A stretch of 64,000 nt of DNA from Cellulomonas flavigena DSM 20109 (GCF_000092865.1 NC_014151.1:310001-374000), one strand, 5' to 3'; counted from the stretch's first letter, positions 49,119-58,101 are shown. Made by a program: numbers and translations. The notes: generated by a model from the sequence alone, not told the origin.

Positions 49119-49793
49119 ATGGACGCGCTGTTCGGGGACGAGCTCGAGAGGGCGGCGCTGGTCGACTGGCGCCCGCTGGCCCAGGGCCTGCACGCCCGCT
49201 ACCTGGTCGACGACTTCGGCGCCGCGGTGCGCTTCGTCGCGGCCCTGGGCGAGGCGGGCGACGCGCTGGGCCACCACCCGCGCGTGACGATCGGCCGTGG
49301 GTTCGTCGACCTCAAGGTCGTCAGCGACGACGCGACGTTCCGCGACGGGGACACCGTGCACGTGGTGCAGTGGGTGACGCAGCGGGACCTCGACCTGGCC
49401 CGCAGCATCACCGACGTCGCAGCGGCACAGGCGCTGACGGCCGATCCGGCGTCGGTCAGCCAGGTCGAGCTCGGCCTCGACACGGCGAGGTCCGCGACGA
49501 TCGCCCCCGTGTGGGCGGTGCTGCTCACGGGGGACCCGGCCGGCCAGGGGTTGGGCTCGCCGAGCGACGAGGTCCGCGACCCGAAGGGCCGCCTGCCGAA
49601 CCTGTGGTTCGGGGACGCGACGGGCGAGCCGCAGCGCTTCCACGTCGAGGTGTACGTGCCCGCGGAGGTGCGCGACGAGCGACTCGCGGCGGTCGTCGCG
49701 GCGGGCGGCACGGTCGTCGACGACAGCAGGGCGCCGGGGCTGACGGTCGTCGCCGACCAGGACGGCAACACGGGAATCCTCTGCGTGGCCTGA
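49119..49793 (+). CDS. Pterin-dehydratase-like domain fused to a VOC domain
   Basis: The protein is 224 aa. Residues 1-105 resemble pterin-4a-carbinolamine dehydratase (ALGHHPRVTIGRGFVDLKVV, then VQWVTQRDLDLARSI), retaining the HHP but not the complete catalytic set. Residues 112-224 form a Glyoxalase_6-type VOC domain (VELGLDTARSATIAPVWAVL, GDATGEPQRFHVEVYVPAEV, VVADQDGNTGILC). A GAGAGGGG site precedes ATG 49119. The function of this fusion is not established. Confidence 0.78.
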   Translation: MDALFGDELERAALVDWRPLAQGLHARYLVDDFGAAVRFVAALGEAGDALGHHPRVTIGRGFVDLKVVSDDATFRDGDTVHVVQWVTQRDLDLARSITDVAAAQALTADPASVSQVELGLDTARSATIAPVWAVLLTGDPAGQGLGSPSDEVRDPKGRLPNLWFGDATGEPQRFHVEVYVPAEVRDERLAAVVAAGGTVVDDSRAPGLTVVADQDGNTGILCVA

Positions 49794-49817
49794 CGCCGGG
49801 CGCCTACGCTCCGGAGG

Positions 49818-50690
49818 ATGTCCTCCCCGGTGCCGTACCGCCCGCTGCCGCTCGACGACGCCCCGGTCGTCTACGCCCACGGCCCGGACTCCTCGCCGCG
49901 CCCCGGCGTGCCGGCGGGGACGACCCTGGAGCTGGCGCTCGACGACAGCACGGCCTACCCCGGCACGTCGCGGCGCGTGTGGGTCCACGTCCCCGCGCAC
50001 GACGGCCCGCCGCCGCCCGCGGCCGTCATGGTGTTCAACGACGGCTGGTGGTACCTCGACCCGGACGGCGAGGTGCGCGGCGGCATCGTCCTCGACAACC
50101 TCGTCCACGCCGGGGACGTCCCGTTCACGATCGGCGTGTTCGTCGACCCGGGCGTGCGGTCCGGTCCCTCGACGGGTGCGCCGGCGGACGCCGCGCCGCC
50201 GCGACATCGCAACGTCGAGTACGACGCGTTCGACGACCGGTACGTGACGTTCCTGCTCGACGAGGTGATGCCGCTGGTCACGCAGCGGTTCGCGGTCACG
50301 GACGACCCCGAGCGGTGGGGCGTGTGCGGGGGCAGCAGCGGCGGCAACGCGGCCTTCACCGCCGCCTGGCTGCGCCCCGACCGGTTCCGGCGCGCCGTGT
50401 GCTTCCTGTCGAGCTTCGCGCAGATGCCCGGCGGCAACCCGTACCCGGACCTGCTCGCCCGCACACCGCGCCGTCCCCTGCGCGTGTTCCTGCAGGCGGG
50501 CCACCGGGACCTCGGCTGGAACGCCCCCGTGCGCAACTGGCTGGCCGAGAACCTGCGCGTCGCGGCCGCGCTCGCCGAGGCCGGGTACGACGTGCGGCTC
50601 GTCGTCGGGGACGGCGGGCACAGCCCCAACCACGGTGGTGTGCTGCTGCCGGACGCCCTGCGGTGGGCGCTGCGAGAGGAGCGGGCGTGA
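49818..50690 (+). CDS. Enterochelin-esterase-like (esterase D family) hydrolase
   Basis: The protein is 290 aa. The nucleophile motif WGVCGGSSGGNAAFTAAW, oxyanion VMVFNDGWWYLDPDGEV and catalytic His in VVGDGGHSPNHGG define the Fes/esterase-D group. It has no signal peptide, so it is cytoplasmic. TACGCT ends 7 nt before ATG 49818. It overlaps the DUF4440-type gene by 4 nt. Confidence 0.87.
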   Translation: MSSPVPYRPLPLDDAPVVYAHGPDSSPRPGVPAGTTLELALDDSTAYPGTSRRVWVHVPAHDGPPPPAAVMVFNDGWWYLDPDGEVRGGIVLDNLVHAGDVPFTIGVFVDPGVRSGPSTGAPADAAPPRHRNVEYDAFDDRYVTFLLDEVMPLVTQRFAVTDDPERWGVCGGSSGGNAAFTAAWLRPDRFRRAVCFLSSFAQMPGGNPYPDLLARTPRRPLRVFLQAGHRDLGWNAPVRNWLAENLRVAAALAEAGYDVRLVVGDGGHSPNHGGVLLPDALRWALREERA

Positions 50691-51052
50691 GCGACGGTGT
50701 GAGCGAGGGCGACCTGCGGGAGGTCGTGGTGGGGGAGCAGCGTCTGCTGGACCCCCAGGTCCGGGCCCGGCCGGCGCAGGTCGAGGCGTTGCTGCACCCG
50801 GACTTCGTCGAGTTCGGGGCGAACGGGCAGGTGTACACGCGGGACTTCATCGTCGCGGCGCTCGCGGCCGACCCGGGCGTCAGCGGCGAGGGGACGGACT
50901 ACGCGACGACGGTCCTGGCCGACGACGTGGTCCTGCTGGCCTACCGGGTCGTGGGCCCGCCGGCGTCGCTGCGCAGCTCGGTGTGGGTGCGGGACGCCGG
51001 CGCGTGGCGCATGCGCTTCCACCAGGGGACCCGGGTGCCGGCCGGATCGTGA
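50687..51052 (+). CDS. DUF4440/NTF2-like protein
   Basis: The protein is 121 aa. The cone-shaped alpha+beta NTF2-like pattern is visible: VVVGEQRLLDPQVRARPAQV, LHPDFVEFGANGQVYTRDFI, VVLLAYRV and VWVRDAGAWRMRFHQGT. GTG 50687 overlaps the esterase stop by 4 nt, so the pair is cotranscribed. The function is unknown. Confidence 0.85.
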   Translation: MSDGVSEGDLREVVVGEQRLLDPQVRARPAQVEALLHPDFVEFGANGQVYTRDFIVAALAADPGVSGEGTDYATTVLADDVVLLAYRVVGPPASLRSSVWVRDAGAWRMRFHQGTRVPAGS

Positions 51053-51087
51053 AGCGTTGCTGCCGGAATCCGGCAACAACGCTTCAC
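51049..51087. terminator. 39-nt near-perfect hairpin between convergent genes
   Basis: The outer arms GTGAAGCGTTG / CAACGCTTCAC and inner arms TGCCGGA / TCCGGCA form almost one continuous stem. The hairpin includes the stop codons of both the DUF4440-type and the DUF2332 genes. Confidence 0.75.
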
Positions 51088-52067
51088 GCTCCGCCGATCG
51101 CGTCCAGCGCGCGTCCGTGCGGGTCGGCGAGCGCGCGCGGCACCCCGTCCACGCTGACGACGAAGCTGCGGGTCGCGTCGGCCGACGCGTGCGGGGTCGT
51201 CGCCGGCAGCACGCGCGCGCCCTCGTAGCTCAGCCAGTGGCCGGGCAGCGTCCCGACCAGGTCGACGAACGCCGCCCGGGCCGTCGCGGGGAGGTACGCC
51301 AGCACGGCGCTGTGCAGCACGACGAGGGTCGCGTCGCGCGGCGCCTCGGCCGCGAGCGACGGCAGCACGTCGAGCAGGTCGCCGGCCACGACGCGTGGCG
51401 GGTCGCGCCGTGCCACGTCGAGCGCCGCGCGCAGGCGGGCTCGCCGGTCGTCGTGCTCCGGCCACACCAGGGCCTCCAGCCACGCGCACCTGTCGGCGTC
51501 GTGCACGTCGATGGGGTCGAGGTCGACGCCCGCCCGCCAGACGACCTCCGGCAGCCGGCCCGGCGCGGTCGTCCCGGGCCCGAGCGCACAGGGCAGCACG
51601 ACGTCGGACGAGCCGTCCGCCGGGTCGAGGGCGGTGCCGTCGTCGTAGCGGTACGAGTACCGGTCCGGCAGCAGGCACAGGCCCGCCGACGCCCCGACCT
51701 CCAGCAGCGCGAGCGGCTGCGGCAGCGCGGCGAGGAACGGCAGCAGGACGGCGCACCGGTTGGCCTCGTTGGTCTGCGTGGCGTGGCTCAGGACCGTCGC
51801 GCGGACCTGTGGCCAGCACGTGAGCAGCGTCGAGCGCAGCGCGTCGTACCCGCCCGCGGCGCCGTGCCGCCGGGCGGCGGCGAGCACGAGGTTCGGCTGC
51901 CGCTTGCCGGGCGGCAGTGCGGCGACCAGGTCGACGAGCTCGGGGTCCGCGCTGATGCCGAGCGCCCACGCCTCGTACGTCGCGGACACCCCACGCGCCT
52001 CCTGCTCGGCGAAGGCGCGATAGGCGTCGGCGACGGCGCTCTCGCCGCGGTGGATGGCGGGGTCCAT
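51084..52067 (-). CDS. DUF2332 protein
   Basis: The protein is 327 aa. DUF2332 features are AYRAFAEQEARGVSATYEAW, LEVGASAGLCLLPDRYSYRY and VLHSAVLAYLPATARAAFVD. The LEVGASAG loop and following DxxD-like acidic segments resemble a Rossmann methyltransferase, and the family may be SAM-binding. ATG 52067 is preceded by CATCCT with a 6-nt gap. The function is unknown. Confidence 0.85.
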   Translation of the reverse strand: MDPAIHRGESAVADAYRAFAEQEARGVSATYEAWALGISADPELVDLVAALPPGKRQPNLVLAAARRHGAAGGYDALRSTLLTCWPQVRATVLSHATQTNEANRCAVLLPFLAALPQPLALLEVGASAGLCLLPDRYSYRYDDGTALDPADGSSDVVLPCALGPGTTAPGRLPEVVWRAGVDLDPIDVHDADRCAWLEALVWPEHDDRRARLRAALDVARRDPPRVVAGDLLDVLPSLAAEAPRDATLVVLHSAVLAYLPATARAAFVDLVGTLPGHWLSYEGARVLPATTPHASADATRSFVVSVDGVPRALADPHGRALDAIGGA

Positions 52068-52127
52068 GGGCACAGGATGACGGAACGACGTGGTGCGGTC
52101 GCACGCGTGGCGGAGCCACGGACGTGG

Positions 52128-53135
52128 TCAACGGTCCGACCACTCCTCGCGGTCCGGCGTCGTCGGCGTGACCACTCCTGCCCCGTAGCGCTCGACGAGC
52201 GTCGCACCGAGCGTCGCCAGGTGGGTGCGCACCTCCGGCGGCCCGGTGACCTCGACCCACGCGACGAGCGCCGCGAGCTCGCCCGCGAGCACCTGCGGGT
52301 CGCGGCCGCGGACGACGACCTCGGTCCGCCCGTCGTCGGCGGCGGCCCCCACCGCGAGCCGACTACCGAACGCGCGCCGCAGCACAACCAGCCCGTCGGC
52401 GGTGCACCACGCCGTGGCCTGCGCGGGCGAACGGCGCAGCTCCACCTCGTCGGTGATCTCGCGCCAGACCGCCGCGAGGTCGAAGTCGGGTGGGTGCTGC
52501 GTGGGGTCGCCGGTCGGCTCGACGGACGTCACGCGGTCGACGCGGAACGTGCGGCGCCCGGCGTCCGTGCCGGCGACGAGGTACCAGGCCCGGCCCTTGG
52601 CGACGACGCCGAGCGGGTGCACGGTCCGCGCCGTCGCGCAGCCCTGCGCGTCGACGTAGCCGAGGTGAACCTGCACGCGTCGGACCACCGCGTCGCGCAG
52701 GTCGTCGAGGGCGCCGGGCGGGTCCGGCGGCGCCGGGCCGTCCCACCCGTCGGCGTCCGTGACCTGCGCAGCCGCCGCCACCTCGGCCTCGTCGCGGAAC
52801 GTCGCCGGCAGCGCGTGGACGAGCTTGCGCAGCGCCGTCCGCACGGCCGGGGTCGCGGGCGCGGCGGGCCCGGCGACGAGGAACAGCGCACGCGCCTCCG
52901 TGGCCGTCAGCCCCGACAGGTCGGTGCGCGCACCGCCGACGAGCCGCCAGCCGCCACCGCGGCCCTGCGACGAGTACAGCGGCACCCCCGCCACGGCCAG
53001 CGCGTCGAGGTCGCGTCGCGCGGTGCGCTCGGACACCTCGAGCTCCCGGGCGACCTCGGCGGCCGTGACCCGGCCGCGTCGTTGCAGCAGGAGCAGGGTG
53101 GCCACCAGACGGTCCGCGCGCACGTCGACGAGCAT
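52128..53135 (-). CDS. WYL-domain transcriptional regulator
   Basis: The protein is 335 aa. The N-terminal DeoR/HTH_11 helix (RLVATLLLLQRRGRVTAAEV, ARELEVSERTARRDLDALAV) precedes the WYL domain (HPLGVVAKGRAWYLVAGTDA, then GRRTFRVDRVTSVEPT) and a C-terminal WCX domain. WYL regulators respond to ligands or nucleic acids. It is divergent from the epoxide-hydrolase-like gene, its likely target. Confidence 0.92.
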   Translation of the reverse strand: MLVDVRADRLVATLLLLQRRGRVTAAEVARELEVSERTARRDLDALAVAGVPLYSSQGRGGGWRLVGGARTDLSGLTATEARALFLVAGPAAPATPAVRTALRKLVHALPATFRDEAEVAAAAQVTDADGWDGPAPPDPPGALDDLRDAVVRRVQVHLGYVDAQGCATARTVHPLGVVAKGRAWYLVAGTDAGRRTFRVDRVTSVEPTGDPTQHPPDFDLAAVWREITDEVELRRSPAQATAWCTADGLVVLRRAFGSRLAVGAAADDGRTEVVVRGRDPQVLAGELAALVAWVEVTGPPEVRTHLATLGATLVERYGAGVVTPTTPDREEWSDR

Positions 53136-53170
53136 GCCGTGCAAACCGGACGGAGGATGACCGGTTCACC

Positions 53171-53185
53171 CCCGCAGCATGCGGG
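53171..53185. promoter_or_regulatory. Palindrome at the epoxide-hydrolase-like promoter
   Basis: CCCGCAGCATGCGGG has perfect 6-bp arms around GCA. It overlaps CAGCAT, which ends 6 nt before ATG 53187 and may be the -10. It is a possible site for the divergent WYL regulator. Confidence 0.4.
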
Positions 53186-53186
53186 C

Positions 53187-54122
53187 ATGACGCAGATCCC
53201 CTTCCCCCCGTCCACGCTCGTGCCCGTCGGCCGCGTCGAGCTCGAGGTCCACGAGGCCGGCCGCGAGAACGGCGGACCGGCGGTGGTGCTGTGCCACGGC
53301 TTCCCCGAGCTCGCGTACTCCTGGCGCCACCAGCTGCCCGCGCTCGTCGCGGCGGGCTACCACGTGATCGTCCCCACCCAGCGGGGGTGCGGCAGGTCGT
53401 CGCGCCCCACCGACGTCGAGGCGTACGACGTCACGCGCCTCACGGGTGACCTCGTCGGCCTGCTCGACCACCTCGGGATCGAGGACGCCACGTTCGTGGG
53501 GCACGACTGGGGCGCGATGCTCGTCTGGTGGCTGGCCCTGCTGCACCCGCAGCGGGTCCGGTCGGTGGTCGCGCTGAGCGTGCCGTACGTCGAACGCGGC
53601 GACGTGCCGTGGGTCGAGGCCATGGCGACGTGGTTCGGCGACGAGCACTACTTCGTCCACCTCGACCGGCGGCCCGGCGTCGCCGACGCGGTGCTCGACG
53701 CGGACCCGGCACGGTTCCTGCGGAACCTGTACCGCACCCCTCCCGCGTCGCCGACCCCCGGGATGATGCTCCTCGACGTCGCGCGCGACGAGCACCCGCG
53801 CGGCGAGCCGGTGATGAGCGACGCCGACCTGGCCGTCTACGTCGACGCGTTCCGCCGGACGGGCTTCACCGGCGCCCTGTCCTGGTACCGCAACCTCGAC
53901 CGCGACTGGCAGCTGCTCGCCGACGTCGACCCGGTCGTCCGGCAGCCCGCGCTCATGGTCTACGGCGCGCAGGACACCGTCGTTCGCGGGCAGGACCTGG
54001 CCCGGTACGTGCCGCACGTCGAGGAGGTGACGCTCGACTGCGGGCACTGGGTGCAGCAGGAGCGACCCGAGGAGGTCACGCGGTTGCTCCTCGAGTGGCT
54101 GGGACGGCAGGGGGTGGCCTGA
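53187..54122 (+). CDS. Epoxide-hydrolase-like alpha/beta hydrolase
   Basis: The protein is 311 aa. The oxyanion motif CHGFPELAYSWRHQ, the nucleophile elbow VGHDWGAMLVWW (Asp), lid Tyr in LSWYRNLDRDW, and the C-terminal Asp/His (YGAQDTVV, CGHWVQQERPEEV) match soluble epoxide hydrolases. The substrate is unknown. It is divergent from a WYL regulator. Confidence 0.9.
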   Translation: MTQIPFPPSTLVPVGRVELEVHEAGRENGGPAVVLCHGFPELAYSWRHQLPALVAAGYHVIVPTQRGCGRSSRPTDVEAYDVTRLTGDLVGLLDHLGIEDATFVGHDWGAMLVWWLALLHPQRVRSVVALSVPYVERGDVPWVEAMATWFGDEHYFVHLDRRPGVADAVLDADPARFLRNLYRTPPASPTPGMMLLDVARDEHPRGEPVMSDADLAVYVDAFRRTGFTGALSWYRNLDRDWQLLADVDPVVRQPALMVYGAQDTVVRGQDLARYVPHVEEVTLDCGHWVQQERPEEVTRLLLEWLGRQGVA

Positions 54123-54198
54123 CCGTCGCGCCGACGCGACCGGGCTGTGGCGCTGCAATCACGTGGCGCACCACGTGTGGTCCTGGGACCGTGGCGCC

Positions 54199-54633
54199 AT
54201 GACGCACGAGACGGCCGGGTGCATCTTCTGCGAGATCGTCGCGGGACGGGCCGAGGTCAGCCTCGTCCACGAGGACGAGACCGTCGTCGCGTGGATGGAC
54301 CTCAACCCCGTCGTGCGCGGGCACCTGCTCGTCGTCCCGCGCCGGCACGCCGTCGGCCTGGAGGACCTCGACGTCGCGACGGGCGCGCACATGTGGGAGG
54401 TCGCGCACGAGCTGTCCCGCACCCTGCGGCGCTCGGAGCTGCGGTGCGACGGCATCAACCTGCTGCTGTGCGACGGGGTGGTCGCGTTCCAGACCGTGTT
54501 CCACGTGCACCTGCACGTCATCCCGCGTCATGAGGGCGACGGGTGGACGCTGAACCACACGGCGCACGAGCGTGCCCGCGCGCTGCTCGACGAGGACGCG
54601 CGGATCGTCCGGGACGCGCTCGAGCGTCGCTGA
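54199..54633 (+). CDS. HIT-family nucleotide hydrolase/transferase
   Basis: The protein is 144 aa. It has the zinc-coordinating GCIFCEIVAG start and the histidine triad FHVHLHVIPR, with the usual VVPRRHAVGLEDLD strand. ATG 54199 is chosen over GTG 54163 because it places the CxxC at the canonical N-terminal position and GACCGT ends 6 nt upstream. It probably hydrolyses AMP-conjugates. Confidence 0.92.
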   Translation: MTHETAGCIFCEIVAGRAEVSLVHEDETVVAWMDLNPVVRGHLLVVPRRHAVGLEDLDVATGAHMWEVAHELSRTLRRSELRCDGINLLLCDGVVAFQTVFHVHLHVIPRHEGDGWTLNHTAHERARALLDEDARIVRDALERR

Positions 54634-54689
54634 CGCGCTCACCGGTGCGCCGCGCGAGCCGCGGGTGCCCCGCCTCCTACGCTCGGCGC

Positions 54690-55058
54690 ATGGCCGGCGC
54701 CACCCGCCGGGTCCGCGTCGCGCGTCGTCGTCGGCGCCGGCTCGCCCTCGTCGACAACGACCTCACCGACCTGCAGTGGGAGGCGCTGCGGGCCGCGTGG
54801 GGCGGCTGCGCGTACTGCGGCGCGACCGACCGCCCGCTGCAGCGCGACTGCGTCCTGCCGATCTCCCGCGGTGGCCGGTACACGCTCGGCAACGTGGTGC
54901 CCGCGTGCGGGCCGTGCAACGCGAGCAAGTGCAACGCCGAGGTCGTCTCCTGGCTGCGCCGCAAGAAGCTCGACGAGCGGACGTTCCTGCTGCGGCACGT
55001 CGAGGTGCGCGCTGTCCTGACGCCCACCGGAACCCCCCATACCGACAGCGCCCCCTGA
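54690..55058 (+). CDS. HNH endonuclease-like protein
   Basis: The protein is 122 aa. An Arg-rich N-terminus is followed by an HNH-type treble clef: CAYCGATDRPLQRDCVLPIS, then LGNVVPACGPCNASKCN. CxxC and CxxCN supply zinc. The first HNH His position is occupied by CVLPIS rather than DH, so it is a variant. TACGCT ends 6 nt before ATG 54690. It stands alone. Confidence 0.8.
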   Translation: MAGATRRVRVARRRRRRLALVDNDLTDLQWEALRAAWGGCAYCGATDRPLQRDCVLPISRGGRYTLGNVVPACGPCNASKCNAEVVSWLRRKKLDERTFLLRHVEVRAVLTPTGTPHTDSAP

Positions 55059-55178
55059 CGGCGAGCCGGGTTCCGGTCGGCGGGACGGGTGCCGCAGGTG
55101 GCCCGACCGCATCGGGCACCGACGATCGGGCGGGCCCCGGGCCGCGCGCGTCACAGTGGACGCGGAAGGGAGCACCAC

Positions 55179-56045
55179 GTGATCGCCTCGCTCAACCGGC
55201 TCGTCGACCTCGTCGAGCAGGACCTCGCCGCGGACGTCGACCTGGCGCGCGCCGCCGCGGGCCTCGGCACCACCGAGTACCACCTGCGGCGCATGTTCTC
55301 GTCGCTCGCGGGCATGCCGTTCTCGGAGTACGTGCGCCGGCGGCGCATGACCGTCGCGGCGGCCGACGTGGTCGCCGGGGCGGAGCTGCTCGACGTCGCG
55401 GTGCGGCACGGGTACGGCTCGGCGGAGGCGTTCGGGCGCGCGTTCCGTGCCGTGCACGGCGTCGCGCCGGCGCAGGTGCGTCGTGACGGTGGTCCCCTCC
55501 GCAGCCAGGCCCGTCTCGTCTTCCGTCTGACCGTCGAAGGAGCCCGTCCCATGGACGTCCGCATCGCCTCCCGCCCCGCCGTCCGCCTCGTGGGCCACGC
55601 CGCCCGCGTCCCGCTGGTGCACGAGGGTGTGAACCCCGCGATCCAGCAGCACGTCGCGTCGCTCGACCCGGCCGAGCACCAGCGCCTCAAGGACCTCGCC
55701 GACACCGAGCCGGGCGGTATGCTCGCGGTCAGCACCGACCTCGAGCCCGACCGCCGCGAGGGCACCGAGCTGACGTACCTGCACGGTGTGGCCGTCACGG
55801 ATGCGGTGGACGTCCCGGCGGACCTCGACGTGATCGACGTCCCGGCCGGCGACTGGGCGGTCTTCCGCGCCACCGGCCCGTACCCCGCCGCGCTGCAGGC
55901 GCTGTGGGCGGACACCGCGACGACGTGGTTCCCGTCGAACCCGTGGCGGCTGCGCCAGGGCCCGGAGGTCGTCGCGGTGCTCGACCGCGCCGCCGACCTC
56001 TCCACCGCGACCGTCGAGCTGTGGCTACCGGTCGAGGCGGGCTGA
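55179..56045 (+). CDS. AraC-family regulator with GyrI-like effector domain
   Basis: The protein is 288 aa. Two AraC HTHs fill residues 1-105 (ASLNRLVDLVEQDLAADVDL, TTEYHLRRMFSSLAGMPFSE, GYGSAEAFGRAFRAVHGVAP). A GyrI/Rob-like ligand domain follows (VRIASRPAVRLVGHAARVPL, then YPAALQALWADTATTWFPSN). GTG 55179 has GGAAGGGAG upstream. The layout matches multidrug- or small-molecule-sensing activators. Confidence 0.92.
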   Translation: MIASLNRLVDLVEQDLAADVDLARAAAGLGTTEYHLRRMFSSLAGMPFSEYVRRRRMTVAAADVVAGAELLDVAVRHGYGSAEAFGRAFRAVHGVAPAQVRRDGGPLRSQARLVFRLTVEGARPMDVRIASRPAVRLVGHAARVPLVHEGVNPAIQQHVASLDPAEHQRLKDLADTEPGGMLAVSTDLEPDRREGTELTYLHGVAVTDAVDVPADLDVIDVPAGDWAVFRATGPYPAALQALWADTATTWFPSNPWRLRQGPEVVAVLDRAADLSTATVELWLPVEAG

Positions 56046-56064
56046 CGAGCCCTAGCCTGACGGG

Positions 56065-56490
56065 ATGGTGCCCGACCCCGCGGACCCGGCCGCTCTCGCG
56101 GCGTTCGTGCGGGCGCACCCCACGGCGGTGCTCGCGACGCGCGGCGACGACGGGCACCCGCAGGCCGCGCTGCTCGGTGTGGCCGCGCTCGACGACGGGA
56201 CGCTCGTCGTCGACAGCGCCGAGCACGCCCGCAAGGTGGCCAACGTGCGGCGCGACCCGCGCGTCGCGGTGGCCCTCGGCCTCGACGGTGACGTGACCGT
56301 CCAGGTCGAGGGCGACGCGCGCGTCGCGGAGGGCGACGAGCGCGTGCGGCTCGCGGCGGCCTACGAGGCGCAGCTGCCGGGCTCGCGCGCGCTCGCCGAG
56401 GGGTACGTCGTCGTGGCGGTGACGCCCCGCTGGGTGCGCGTGTACGACGCGTCGGCCCCGACCCCCGTCGTCCGCGAGGCGCGCTGGTAG
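56065..56490 (+). CDS. PPOX-fold F420/FMN-dependent oxidoreductase-like protein
   Basis: The protein is 141 aa with a split-barrel flavin fold: HPTAVLATRGDDGHPQAALL, ARKVANVRRDPRVAVALGLD and EGYVVVAVTPRWVRVYD. The actinobacterial group often uses F420. TAGCCT ends 6 nt before ATG 56065, only 20 nt after the AraC-type gene, so it has its own promoter despite the close spacing. Confidence 0.85.
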   Translation: MVPDPADPAALAAFVRAHPTAVLATRGDDGHPQAALLGVAALDDGTLVVDSAEHARKVANVRRDPRVAVALGLDGDVTVQVEGDARVAEGDERVRLAAAYEAQLPGSRALAEGYVVVAVTPRWVRVYDASAPTPVVREARW

Positions 56491-56497
56491 TCCTCCG

Positions 56498-56563
56498 CCC
56501 GTAGGAAGTGGTCACTCCCTCGACCACGTCGCACGCCCCGGGTCGCCGACGTGACCACTCCTG
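56498..56563. terminator. Long imperfect hairpin between convergent genes
   Basis: The arms CCCGTAGGAAGTGGTCAC and GTGACCACTCCTGCGGG pair with one bulge and two mismatches around a structured loop. It separates the PPOX-type gene from the convergent GNAT. Confidence 0.55.
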
Positions 56564-56586
56564 CGGGTCGATGCGGCGGCCGAACG

Positions 56587-57108
56587 TCAGCGGCTCGTCG
56601 GCACCCGGTAGCGGCGCGTCGCCGAGCGGCCCGCGGCCGGAACCACGTCCTGCAGCACCCCACCGCACCGCTCGATCGTCCGCGCCGAGGCGACGTTGTC
56701 GTCGTCGCACGTCACGAGCGCGTCCTCGACACCCGCTGCCCGGGCCACGTCGAGGGCCGCCGCCAGCATCGCCGTCGCGTACCCGCGCCGCCGGTGCGCC
56801 GGGCGGACCTGGTAGCCGATGTGCCCGCCGACGCGCGCGAGCGCCTCGGTCAGCGCGTGCCGCACGTGCACGCGTCCCACGATCACGCCGCCGACGTCCG
56901 CGACGAGGAACGTCGCCGGCACGTACCTCGGCGGCAGGTCGACGCCGGCGCGGTCGTCAGCGAGCCGGCGCAGGTAGCCGGGCCAGTCCCCGGGGCGCGC
57001 GTCGAGGAGGAAGTCGAACCCCTCCCGCGCGAGCTCGGCGTGCGCCTGCCAGGCCTCGTGCTCGTCGGCCGTCGTCAGCGGGCGCAGCACGAGCGACTCG
57101 GCCCTCAC
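56587..57108 (-). CDS. GNAT-family N-acetyltransferase
   Basis: The protein is 173 aa. The acetyl-CoA site is HIGYQVRPAHRRRGYATAML, followed by CDDDNVASARTIERCGGVL. GTG 57108 overlaps the membrane-protein stop by 4 nt. It resembles GNATs acting on small molecules. The target is unknown. Confidence 0.9.
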   Translation of the reverse strand: MRAESLVLRPLTTADEHEAWQAHAELAREGFDFLLDARPGDWPGYLRRLADDRAGVDLPPRYVPATFLVADVGGVIVGRVHVRHALTEALARVGGHIGYQVRPAHRRRGYATAMLAAALDVARAAGVEDALVTCDDDNVASARTIERCGGVLQDVVPAAGRSATRRYRVPTSR

Positions 57109-57728
57109 AGGGCGACGCCCCGGGTGAGCACGTAGGCCACGGCACCCGCCCAGCAGACGACCAGCGGGAAGCCGACGGCGAACGCGCACGACTCCTGGGC
57201 GAGCCGCCGCAGGCGCCCGGGGACCGGGTCGACCCCGAGCAGCGCCCGCCCCCGCGCGGTGACGACGCCCGGTCGTGCCATCGAGGTCCGGACGAGGTGG
57301 CCGCGCACGCGGCCCGCGAGCGACGAGGAGTCCTCGAGGAGCACCCACGCCACCCGCAGGCCCGGGCCGCGCAGGTACGCGTAGCGGTCCCTGCCGGTCT
57401 TCCAGTGGACGGTCAGGGCCCCGATGCGGTGCAGGTCGTCCAGGTCGACGTGCCGCGTGCCGAGCACGGTCACGACGGAGAGCGTGCTGCCCCGCAGGGT
57501 CGTGTGGCTCGTCGTGCCGACGGGCAGCAGCAGCCAGGGGCTCACGAACCCGAGGCAGAGCGCCGTCACCACGTACGCCTTGCCCGGGTCGGGCCCGGCC
57601 GGGTCGGGTCCGAGCACGACCCCGAACCCCCAGAGGACCGGGGCCATGACGAGCGCCGCGCGCCCCAGTGCGACGAGCGCGGGGGTGCGCCTCGTCAGAG
57701 CGGCCCCCGGTGCGTCCTGCCTGGTCAC
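57105..57728 (-). CDS. Small membrane protein of unknown function
   Basis: The protein is 207 aa. Two N-terminal transmembrane helices (ALVMAPVLWGFGVVLG, AYVVTALCLGFVSPWLLLPV), a soluble middle part with a PH-like strand pattern (HTTLRGSTLSVVTVLGTRHV) and one C-terminal helix (FAVGFPLVVCWAGAVAYVL) are visible. TAACCT ends 6 nt before GTG 57728. It is coupled to the GNAT gene. Confidence 0.7.
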   Translation of the reverse strand: MTRQDAPGAALTRRTPALVALGRAALVMAPVLWGFGVVLGPDPAGPDPGKAYVVTALCLGFVSPWLLLPVGTTSHTTLRGSTLSVVTVLGTRHVDLDDLHRIGALTVHWKTGRDRYAYLRGPGLRVAWVLLEDSSSLAGRVRGHLVRTSMARPGVVTARGRALLGVDPVPGRLRRLAQESCAFAVGFPLVVCWAGAVAYVLTRGVAL

Positions 57729-57771
57729 GCGCTGAGGTTAGTGGGAACCCCCGGAAAGCTAGGGTGGCGCC

Positions 57772-58101
57772 GTGCCGAACCTCGTCGTGGAGATCCACGT
57801 CCCGATGACCCCGTCCCCCGACGTCGCCGGCGACGAGGACCCGTTCTTCTGGATCGACGACGTGGAGGACCGGCTCGCCGAGCTCGAGGAGGACGAGGAG
57901 CTCGAGGTCTTCGACGACGGCGAGGAGGTCGACGAGGAGTACGTCTTCTTCGTCACCGGGGCGCCGCGCGACCGCCTGCTGCGGGCCGCGTCGGACATCG
58001 CGCTCGGCGTGGGGATGCCCACGGGCGTCTACGCCGTGCTGAGCACCGACGACGCCGACGAGATCGGCGTGGGGGAGCGGGTCGACCTGCCGGTGCGGTG
58101 A
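57772..58101 (+). CDS. Small acidic conserved hypothetical protein
   Basis: The protein is 109 aa and strongly acidic in the middle (AELEEDEELEVFDDGEEVDE). The pattern VVEIHVPMTPSPDV ... EYVFFVTGAPRDRLLRAASD ... GVYAVLSTDDADEIGVGERV suggests a small alpha/beta fold. TAGGGT ends 6 nt before GTG 57772, divergent from the membrane-protein promoter. I do not recognise a family. Confidence 0.68.
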   Translation: MPNLVVEIHVPMTPSPDVAGDEDPFFWIDDVEDRLAELEEDEELEVFDDGEEVDEEYVFFVTGAPRDRLLRAASDIALGVGMPTGVYAVLSTDDADEIGVGERVDLPVR

